Assembly (NCBI GenBank): GCA_002633005.1 | Contig: NMRA01000481.1 | Location: 184,001 to 248,000, forward strand | Origin: Phoronis australis | Taxonomy: Eukaryota > Phoronida > Phoronidae | DNA length: 64,000 nt | Reading direction: 5' to 3' | In this document: positions 48,360 to 59,000 of the stretch, piece by piece | Layout of the letters: every line of letters starts with the position of its first letter | Position numbering within the stretch: position 1 is the first letter of the stretch | Position numbers and translations under genes: made by a program | The notes under the pieces: generated by a model | Seen by the model: the letters and a program-made list of their open reading frames with translations, nothing else | Database searches by the model: none | Told to the model about the DNA's origin: nothing

Positions 48360-49560
48360 TTACCGCTGTACTCTCTTTTGGCAATTTTACATTTTTATGT
48401 TTGACTCTGTATCGTTACACTCCTTGAGAGATTTTCATGAAATTTGGCAAATTGGTTTCTACTAAGGAAATGTCTCCTTTGTATTCAACATATTCTGCAG
48501 CTGTGAGTAAGTGTCCATTTTGGCTCCACCTCTTTGTCAACCAAACTGAAGATAACTATGAAAATTGGCATGTGTTCCTACTAAGAAGGGCATAGCTGAC
48601 GATAATGTTCGGACTGATTGCATCTGTGGCTGTTTCTTGTAAACTCCGAGCATGATCATTGTAAAATTGACGTAGTTTTCAATGAACGTGACGACGGATG
48701 ACCACAACTTTTGGACGGATCCAACTACTACTGCGCCCCCTAATGGCAATTTTAAGTTTTCATGTTTCTTCTATATCTTGAGAGTTCTGTGATGGAGTAT
48801 AGTGAAATTTATTTTAAAGAGATGATGACACCTCCCCATTTTCAGATGGACTTATTGTATGTCACCCGGTGGCCAGTTTTATTATTTGGCATTGGCAGTC
48901 TGCCATTTGTCTGTCAATCGGACTAAACATTTAAGGATCACTATGGAGATGGACATGTGTTCATATCGGGAAGAGAATGTAGCTTTCGATGATTTTCAGA
49001 AGGCTCTGTCTGTAGCACCCCTTATGAGCAATTTATTTTTTTTCACTTGTGTGGCTGTACCTCCTAAATCTGGTGCATGATATTTGTCAAGTATACTTCT
49101 GTGAATGTGACAATGGACGATGACAACTTTCCTAGTGGCAATTCTATTTTTTACATTTTCCTCCATTCCTTCTGATTTCCTTAACAAATTTTCATGCAAT
49201 TTGACAAATGCAAGTACCGTGGATTTTAAAACAAGTCTGACAACTGTGGAGACCCCTAGTGGCAATTTCATTTTTCTTTGTTTTTACGCGGATATCTACC
49301 AAGTTCTTTGATGGACGTTCATAAAATATGGCAAATAAGTTTCTACGTATGTCATAGATAACAGCACCTGGTCTGTTTCAGACAGATTAGACCTACCACC
49401 TAGTGGCCTTTCTATCGTTTTTGTGTCCTTTGTCATCTGTCTCCCTAATCTCCTAACTGCTTGAAGAATTAGGATGAAAGGTGACAAGTGTGTTCCTATT
49501 GAAGAGAGCATTGCTGACTTGCTTTTCACCCCCTGGAGGCTATTTTAAATTTACTAATAT
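48360..49560. repeat. Diverged tandem array, units about 120-150 bp, with CTCF-core-like motif
   Basis: Each unit pairs a CCCCTAGTGGCAATTTTA-like block with a GATTTTCATGAAATTTGGCA-like block and a TTCCTACTAAGAAGGGCATA-like block. The first block occurs near 48735, 48865, 49015 (eroded), 49130, 49253, 49400 and 49527, at intervals of 118-149 bp. On the minus strand it reads CCACTAGGTGG or CCACTAGGGG, close to the CTCF core. It ends about 400 bp before the first coding exon of the QSER1-like gene. Confidence 0.7.
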
Positions 49561-49947
49561 TACTCTCTTAAGTGGGAATGTTTGAAATCATGATCATCCC
49601 TTTTGATTGTGTTTTATGCAATTCTCACAGTGGGTAGATGTCAATGCTCTGGGTTAGTTTTGTTTCATTAGTGTTTCATAATGAAGTACAAATTTTCGTT
49701 CTTTATAAGTTTGGCAAAGAAGAATTTTTGGTTGTATAGTAAATTGAAGGGCATTTCTTAAGTTTTTGGACGACACCCTTCGTGTGGTATGATATTGGTC
49801 CAGTCAGGTTTGAGTCAGCTTATTTCTGTGAAGGTTTATTTCTGTGATGAGAGAATTAGGATTCATAAACAAAGCAAAAACATTACCAACCTTTGTTGTT
49901 GAGAAAGCGACCGTCGTTTTGAACGTGCGTTCTCCGTGTCATTGCAG

Positions 49948-50085
49948 CAACTGTGTCCTATGACACCATGGATCCCAGCCAATGGAACTTCGGCTCTTAT
50001 CACAAGTTAGGTGGCGCCTCATCCTTGCCAACTAAAACGTCTGGTCGCTTCGACTTGCCAATCCTGGACCAGGCAGCGCTCTCAG
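49948..50085 (+). CDS. QSER1/PRR12-like exon with start codon
   Basis: A TTGCAG acceptor-like site at 49942-49947 precedes ATG 49968 (context GACACCATGG). It encodes MDPSQWNFGSYHKLGGASSL and ends CTCTCAG|GTACTG in phase 1. No in-frame stop separates the acceptor from the ATG, so an upstream coding exon cannot be excluded; 5' untranslated exons probably lie to the left. Confidence 0.75.
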
Positions 50086-53000
50086 GTACTGTGAATGTTG
50101 TTTGATGAGCATTTTGATTAAGTCCCTATGAACCAACCAGTAAACTCACCTGACATACAGTCATAGAGCCAGTATGTAGGGTAATAAAAAATTGGTATTT
50201 TTGACATGGGTGCTGCTGAGTGCAGATGCATTTGATTATTTACGTCTGGTCCCTGCGTCTAATTTCTAATCAACTCGAAAAATTATTGTTTACATTTCCA
50301 TTCTACTATTTTGCTTAGTCCAGATGAATGTCTGTTATTCTGTACTGGACTATATTACAACCACGCTGATTAGTGGTGTCCAGTCTGAACTCGAAATTTC
50401 AAATTTTTAACGGAGTCCTATAGTTCAAACTGGGAGTAGACAGCCATTCATGTAAACCATAGTGTATACAAGCGTAGATTAGTAGACAGTTATCTTGAGT
50501 TTGCATGAAAATAGAATGGGCAGTGTCACAGATAATTCTGAGTGCGATATAGAGTTCAAAGGTTAGAGTGTGGGCCCTGATGTTGCGCGGCTAACTTGTC
50601 TTTTTGAAAAGGGAGCAGTGCACACGGGAGGGTAACAATTACTTGCAGGGGTCCTGCATTTCGAGAACCAGTCTGTTGCTATTATTCAGTGGAGAAAACT
50701 GGTTCTCAAAATGCGGACATATTAGTGGCGTAAATGAACAAATTCCATTGCAGATACGTGACTTTGTACTTTTATCGTGCCACGCAGTATAGTCTCTGCA
50801 GTTCAGAAACGAGATGGTGGAAGAGTGAAATTTTATTTTATCTGAAAATTTCATCAAAAAACAGGAAGAAAACGTTACACGTCACTATTTGTGTAGGTTA
50901 CATTGTACACCTGTCATACGATGAAAAGTGAACGTATTTAGAAGTGCAGTGAGCTTTTGAAAAATGGAACACTCTTTTAACAATCGCTGTTGTTCAAGTC
51001 TTAGGAAACTTTACCGTATTTTTATACCTACGGTCGAATGAAGACCAGGGTGGGAAGGGAATTGGAAGGATTTTGTCATTATGTGACCCCACTCGTGATT
51101 GCCATTTTCAAAGTTTGGCATGGAAGGTCAGGGCTGTGGGTGAAGTTTCAAATTTTTCCCGTATAAAGAACGCAGATTGGTACATGCAGAGGTTTTTCAC
51201 TGGAATCGGGTGAGCACACCAGAGATTCCTAGTTAATCCCTTGGTCCCGAGTGTGCAATTCAACGTCAACAAGTCTGTTGGTCGCTTGGTTGCCTTGGAG
51301 ACAAACATTCAGTGCAGGCTAGATACTGTCATTCGTGATTGATTGGCGTTATTCTAAACGTGAGTGAATGATTATTTGGCTGCGTCAAGTAATTCGTTTC
51401 CAAGGTTACTAACTTTTATGTAACTATCAATATTGAAAGTTAGAAATATAGCTTCCATGTTAAAAAATATGTTTGTTCAAATGTCGCTGTTGTGGATATT
51501 GTGTCTGAGGAACAACCGTAAAGATATATTTATTTGGCGAGACATATATTCAAATTGTAAATTTTATTCCTGGATGAATGTGCCTGAAATATTTTAAATA
51601 AAAATTCATTAATTGAAAAGCCCGTGACAATTTGAATATTTTTTATTCCAGGTCTTGCACCTATGTCTGCGCACTCTGCCTTGGCTGCGTCACGTGCCTA
51701 CCCGTCCCTGCCTGGTCATTACCCACATCCCACCATGCCCACCCTGTTCGACCAGATGAACCCGCTGCCTGGTGGGCTTTCATCGCAATTGTCTCGATCA
51801 TCCAACCATTCAGGGCTACCAAGCGAGTCCAACCTCCTAGCGCCATCATCTAGTTCTGTCAGTGCTTTTCTCGGCTCTGACTCCAAATATTCATCGTCAT
51901 CACTGAAGTCTATGTATGAACCATTAGAGTCGTTTCGAGATGTGTTTCATGACAGGTCGATGCAGGAGGACTTGTCCAAAGGCTGGGGCCTGGCCAACTT
52001 CTTACCGTCGTCTCAGAACTCGGGTACGTCTGCTGATTTTGGGAGTTTGTTGACAAACCCAAGCGTTCACCATCACCAAGCTCCACCCCCTGCTCACAGT
52101 CAGTATAGGTCATCTAGTCAACATTGTCGCTCTCCTGAGAACTTGTCTAGCAGTCGGGCACCCCCTATTTCATCATCTTACAGTCAACAGACGTCAGAGA
52201 ACCACACTCGCTTGCCTAGTCTGTTTTCAGCGCATGAAAGTGGCCGTGAAAGCGTCATCTCTCACAGACCTTTGTCACGAGCTTATGTCGACGCGTCGTC
52301 TAAGAATCTACATCAGACGACGCACGATCCACAGGGAAGGATTGGTCACCATTTACCAGCACGGCCAGTTGACAGGTCACACCACGACAACCATCACTAT
52401 GCTGTGGAAATGTCCAATCAGCGAAGGACCACTGCCAGTGTATCAGAGTATTCCCCCCAGTCCCAGCAGCAGCAGCAACAGCAGCAGCAACAGCAGCAGC
52501 AACAGCAGAGAGAGTATACATCTACACCTCATCAGTCCTACTACAGTCACACCCCTCTCACTCGGCCCCCATCCACCTCTTACAACACACAGAATTCCTA
52601 CACCGCCCCTGACTACGATCCCATTAGTCCCGTAATGCCGGACCACTTAAAAGATGATGGCGACATCTATAACAGTATGCCGCCCAAACCTGACTTGGTC
52701 TATTCTGGCAGTAGCTCCTTCCAGCAGAAGGCCCAGCCATTCAGTCTGGAACAGTGCCTTCCGCAGGAAAAGGCTCCAGTGGTGCAGCCATCTGTTCCGC
52801 CCAGTCCTCACTATACTTCTGTATCAGAGGTCCCTCCATCGCCCATGGTTACCCAAACAGTGGAAGCATGCATTGTGCCCGTGTCTGTCACGGACTCGCA
52901 GAACAGTTTGGCTCCCATACCAGTCCAGGCGGTTGCCGATTCGACGACAAACAAAGGCAAGCCAAAACAGAAGCGAGCGCGGAAGAAGAAGAACGAGAAA

Positions 53001-56000
53001 CCTGAAAACATTACACGAGGGGATGCTGTGAAAATGTCTATGGCGAGCACCTTGCCTATGTTAGGCTCTCATACAATGGCACTACCCAAGGGAGTTCATG
53101 ACTTGCCACCATCGCCAACACTGGAGAGTTTCAGTAGCCTTGTACAGAGAAGAGTCTCCCTTGATTCTCCATTCTCTCCAGGGGTCAAACACGGCCCCGC
53201 AGGCTTCATGATGCCCGACAAACCCGGATTGGATTCGTTCACCACCATCGACTCGCAGCAGGTCAGCGAAACGTTACGCGGAGGTATCGAGATGTCAAAA
53301 CCCAGTCAAGAGAGTGTCTCGCCACCAATCGTCTCACACCAGGAAATTTCTTTTGAGCATCAATTGCCTGCCATGATATCGACAAACAATCCTATGTTAG
53401 GTGGGGTCATGGGGCCACTGATGAGTGAAGCGAATATGTCCACAGTCCAAACCATGTCACAATCCTCCCAATCCGGACTCATGTCTCAGTCAAGCATGTC
53501 CTCCACAGACGACATATTGGCTCAGTCGGTAGATGCTGCAGGCTTAACAGAGGGCGTCGACGTGTTCAGTGCGGACATAGCCTATAGTCAACCACCGAAA
53601 ACGATGGTGACGAAGGCGTCACAAAAACAACTCGTAACCGTCGCTCTTGACGATATGGAGGAGGAATTTGGACACCTTACAAATCCAACACCAGATCCAG
53701 CGTCCACTGAATCATTAAAAAGAACTGGTGCATTGCAGAAGCCGACCATGGTTAATCGAAAATCGTCTTTCCAGAACTCTTTTCTTAGTTTCCTACAGGG
53801 TGCCAAGCAAGAGACTCTCTCTGAGGTCACCATGGCGCCAACCACCAACAAACCTCAGCTGCCCAAGTACATACCCGAGGCCAATCCAAGACGACCGGCC
53901 ACACTTCCATCGCGACCTTCGCAAACCACAGAGGATGATAACTCTGAATCGGACGTCGAAGACGTGGATGATACAAAGTCTGTCTCTAGCTCTAGTGAAT
54001 ATCACCCAGAGACACCATCGTCGCCGCCTCACAAGGCTGTAAAAATCAACATCAAGATCCCCAAACTAAAAACGCCTAAAAAGAAAAGCACAAAAGCCCT
54101 GTCTGCTCGTGCAAAAAAAATTCGCTCGTCAGAGTCGCTGGGGGAGACCCTGCCTGTAGAAGTGGACGAGGTGCCACCCCGAGAACCCACACCCCCTCCT
54201 AGACGGGTCCAGTCATCACGCAAGGCCAAGGAGTCGGCTGCTCATCGTGAGTAATGGCACAGTATATTCCAAAAGTGTTCAAACAAAATAACCCGCACAA
54301 CAAAATGACAGGGAATTCTCGGTCATGACGCCACAGTGCTAGCAGCTGGTCGTCATGATCTGGAAATCTTCCCATAACTAGTAGGTTATCTAGGTGAAAT
54401 CGCCATCCCATAATAACGATTCTGCCGGAATGGCAAGTCATTGCCGCTCATTCTCCCTGAAAGCGGAATTAGCCGTCGTGACGCGGAAATGATATTTTGT
54501 TTGGTTACTTTTGCCACGTATTCTATTCCAATGTTAGCATTTAACTGTTTCTCAAGAAGTGCCCATCTTCAAAATATCGCGTGGAAAAATAGTGTCGCTT
54601 CTTTGTTGCCTGTAACTATATTGACTGTATATTGTTTCAGTAACATCTTCACAGATTACTACTGCCATTCATTTTGCATAATTACATTAATTAGTCCATT
54701 AATTACTCCATTAATTACACAATTAATTACACAACAGGTTATTTCTTCAGAATCACATCCACGTGTGGAGAGCCATTTAAGGAAACTTCTTTTCTCAGAT
54801 AACACTTAAAAGTAGCTGTATGAGGCAAAGAGCCAGTCCTAGGCTTAATGTCCATTTTGCTTGGAGCTCATGAATTCTGTGATCTCGTTTGTGAATTCTA
54901 TACAGTCATGATAACTTTTACCAGGAAAGAAGTCTGCACAAACTGAAGATAGTGGCCATGACACTCTAGCCGTGTCGGTTTCGTCAGGAGAAGAAAATAA
55001 NAAGGCCAAGGAGTCGGCTGCTCATCGTGAGTAATGCCACAGTATATTCCAAAAGTGTTCAAACAAAATAACCCGCGCAACAAAATGACAGGGAATTCCC
55101 GGTCATGACGCCACAGTGCTAGCAGGTGGCCGTCATGATCTGGAAATCTTCCCATAACTAGTTGGTTATCTAGGTGAAATCGCCATCCCATAATAATGAT
55201 TCTGCCGGAATCGCAAGTCACTGCCTCTCATTCTCAGTGAAAGCGGAATTAGCCGTCGTGACACGGAAATGATATTTTGTTTGGTTACTTTTGCCACGTA
55301 TTCTACTATTCCAATGTTAGTATTTAACTGTTTCTCAAGAAGTGCCCGTCTTCAAAAAATCGGGTGGAAAAATATTGTCGCTTCTTTATTGCCTGTAACT
55401 ATATTGACTGTAAATTGTTTCAGTAACATCTTCACAGATTACTACTGCCTTTCATTTTGCATAATTACATTAATTAGTCCATTAATTACTCCATTAATTA
55501 CACAATTAATTACACAACAGGTTATTTCTTCAGAATCACATGCACGTGTGGAGAGCCATTTAAGGAAACTTCTTTTCTCAGATAACACTTAAAAGTAGCT
55601 GTATGAGGCAAAGAGCCAGTCCTAGGCTTAATGTCCATTTTGCTTGGAGCTCATGAATTCTGTGATCTCGTTTGTGAATTCTATACAGTCATGATAACTT
55701 TTACCAGGAAAGAAGTCTGCACAAACTGAAGATAGTGGCCATGACACTCTAGCCGTGTCGGTTTCGTCAGGAGAAGAAAATAAATACGATTCTGATAAGG
55801 ATCCCGCGTGGAATCCTTTTGAGGTATGGAACGACGGGTTGAAATGGGTTTTAACTGGTTTGGGGATCTTGTTGACAAACATGACTGTGTATTTTGTCGA
55901 ATATCTGCATACTATAGAATTAGTATTAATAAAATCATAGATTTTCTGAACGTAGTAAGCCTGTAGAATTTGGTGATTTTCTACCAATCTCATTAATCTG

Positions 56001-59000
56001 TGCTATTTTTTATCAAAGTTTAAAAACAAAGTTAGGCACATTCATAGCAAAGCAATGGTATCAATAACAGGTCCAAATTTCATTTGATATAGAATGTTTA
56101 AGAGGAAGTCGCAAAAATATTCTAAAACATTTTGTTTTTAATTTGTGCATTTTTTCATGAAAATCGTAGCTCCTCATGCAAAATGAAACATTTTTAAACA
56201 TTTCCTTAATACATCATTTTGGCGAACACTGCATCAACCATAATATGTGAAGGTTTCAGTCATTTTTGAGTTGTGAGTTCTGACTGCCAAATTTTGACAT
56301 TTTCTAGTGTACTGCATGACCTTAAAGTGATTAAAATCACTGATTTCATGTCAAAAATACCAAAACACAAACCCACCAGTTGATCATCTGTCCGATTAGA
56401 ACACCTGTAATCACTATCTGATCTTCAGTTGCGAACACTTATTGGTCGATACATCAATAGAATCTGTATAACCAATCAAAGCATTAGTTGTCCTTCATTG
56501 TGTTTAGTGTGAAAAGGCGTTCGATATTGCTGCTCGTTTTCTGGTGGCTTACAGTATGATAAATAATAGTGAGGGGCTGCCTTTGTGGTTATTGTAACAA
56601 CTCGGTATTTGAGCATACTGTCGCTTGTTTTCACTTTCTTGCGGGATATCGGAGAAGCGCGGATAATACACAAGATTGTACTAGAAGCTCGCATGTTGGT
56701 GGAGATGACACAGTAGCGGTGGGTGCATTTATAAGTCACTCGTGTTCGCGGTGCTTGGACTCTTTTTCTTCCATTTTCTCATTTTTGGACTATTGACTTC
56801 ACTGTTGTAATATCCTGTGCTTTAAAGGAAGGTTTAATTACGCTGACAATACTATCACGAATCAAAACAAGGTGCCTGGTGGTTTTAAACTCTGTAGTAC
56901 TTAGCGCGCTTTCGGAGACCTGAAAGTGCGCAACTTCTGACTTAGATAAGTTTGAGGCGTTTTAACATGCGCAGTGCAACCTCACAGATGCATTTATTGT
57001 CCAGGGGAATAATACAAAGCTAGTCTTACATTGGGCACCTCAGATCTGGTTTTAATCTTAACCAACGGAAAAAGACTGTCAACAATGAAAAGTGTTGCGT
57101 GTTTAATCAATTCTGTATATCCGAAAACTTGCTCCCGAAGTACAGCCAATCTTAACCAATAAATATATACGGCAATAAGATGTAACTGAAACGGAGAAAG
57201 GGGAGCAGGGGAAGGGGTGCGGGGGAAGGACTTTCACGCGCCATTCACACACTCACGCCATGCTCATATGATGTCTGATGAAATTATGTGCTAGGTAAAT
57301 ACATACAAACATAGGTACATGTGAAAATAATGTTAATTCTTGCTTTTGACAATTTCTTGCTAAAGCGTGGGGTTCTTGTAAAGACTTGCCTTTAGTTTGT
57401 ATTAAGTCTATCTATGTTTGCTTGACTGCAGGATGCCTGTGTGGATGATGGTGACTCTAACCCACGCAAAAAGACGTTCAGAAAAACACGCACTAGACAA
57501 AGCAGGTGGGTACATTTGCATTATACTGAGAATTTTTGTGTACATGGTCCTTGAATGAGCATCCACGAGCCTATATCTGTGTCCCTACTGTGACCAAATT
57601 GAGTTCTTGAGCTTTTGCAACAGTTAAATGAATGTGTAATTTTCCAGAAATGCGCCGGCAAAGCGGCAGATAGTGAAAGTGCCATTCTTATGGGATTTTT
57701 ACATAGTGCATCCATAAATGTATTTTTCCATTTAATTGTGAATTTTGTGAGTGAAGTTCTTGAGGTATAAGGTTTGACAGAAAGTCTCAGACATGTTTTT
57801 GTAACCTGATGAATAAAAGTACTGGCATGTTTTGTGCAGGATATCTCGCTTCGGTTTAAGTTCCGGTGACGTCTGTGAAAAAGCGCAATTTTGTAGTAAA
57901 AACATGGTAACTGCTGATAGCCAAACATTGTTTTTATCCTCAGAACACGTTTCTTTATCATTAAGAATTTTAAGGATGCGTGGTTCCTTAGTTGAAAATA
58001 GGACGGTAAATTATATTTTAGACAAAGTTATATGCAAAGCTTAAAAATGCGATTATCAATTTTAGTCGATGAATGGTTGCTGAACACTGTCCGATTCCCA
58101 TCAATACCGTTTACCTAATATACAATGGCACATATTATCAGAGACTCCTGAAAGCTAAGTGATTGCAGAAAAACATTTTGTTTGTCTTTGTAGTGATTCC
58201 TGGTTGATGATAGGAATCGAGTGCTGAATATTGAATTCTCCTCTGGAATTATGATAATTCAAAAGTCTTGTTCAGTGAATGGTGAAATTACGACTACATT
58301 GCCTGGCGTTCCATCATTACTTTCCATTTTGTATCATTAAATAAATGAAATTTGTCCATTTGTGTGCAATGTTCAATGTTCATTGGTCATAAGGAGTTCG
58401 TATGTGCTGTGACCTCTGATTGTTATGTGTTGACAGGAAACGGTCTTCAAGTGCTACGCTTCTAGAGGTGGGTGAGGTTAAGCTAGCCAAAAAAGTCAAA
58501 GTAAGTATAAAATTGACGAATGTACTGCCAGGCTGTCCTTAGACCTAAAATCTTGCAAGAAAGTTATATCACGCATGAAAGCCGTGTCTTTGGAATGTGC
58601 ACGCGACCTTAATAGTGTATCCTAGCCTAATAGCGGCCTCTCAATTGATTGGTCGGTGAGGTTGGGACAGATTTCACTGCTTCTATTCCCTAAACTCAGA
58701 TTTCTCCCTGCAAGTGGATCGTGATTGTCTTTCTCTCCAAGGAACGCTGCCATGTTGTTGGTATGGCCAACAGGCGATTATTCTACTTAATCAAATTTCT
58801 TCAAAAAAAGAAACGCATGAAAATTTGCGTGGTTTGTTCTGTGCCATAAAACTACATTTGGTCAAATATCTCTGCTATTTGAAGAAAAGGTGATCGACTT
58901 TTGAAAAATGAGAATTTTGGCAATTATGTCCATGCGAAATACGGGCAGAGATACGGTACTGAGGACATTTTCAGCTGCACTTACTCGCCCTTGTCCTTTA

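Larger units (their letters stand above)
54222..55783 (+). repeat. Direct duplication of about 780 bp around an N; probable unmerged allelic contig ends
   Basis: 54222-55000 (779 nt) and 55002-55783 (782 nt) are the same segment: last 25 coding bases of exon 2, the donor, all of intron 2 and the first 31 bases of exon 3. They differ by about two dozen substitutions and one 3-nt indel (TATTCC against TACTATTCC), all in the first 540 bases. The N at 55001 sits exactly between them, and both edges fall where one contig would end and the next begin. The duplicated exon fragments should be counted once. Confidence 0.9.

Noticed and set aside
52234-53050. Other open frames overlapping the giant exon
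   Set aside because: Shadow frames of a low-complexity coding exon; the long frame keeps phase with both neighbours.
55002-55027. Second copy of the end of QSER1-like exon 2
   Set aside because: Part of the unmerged allelic overlap, not a further exon.
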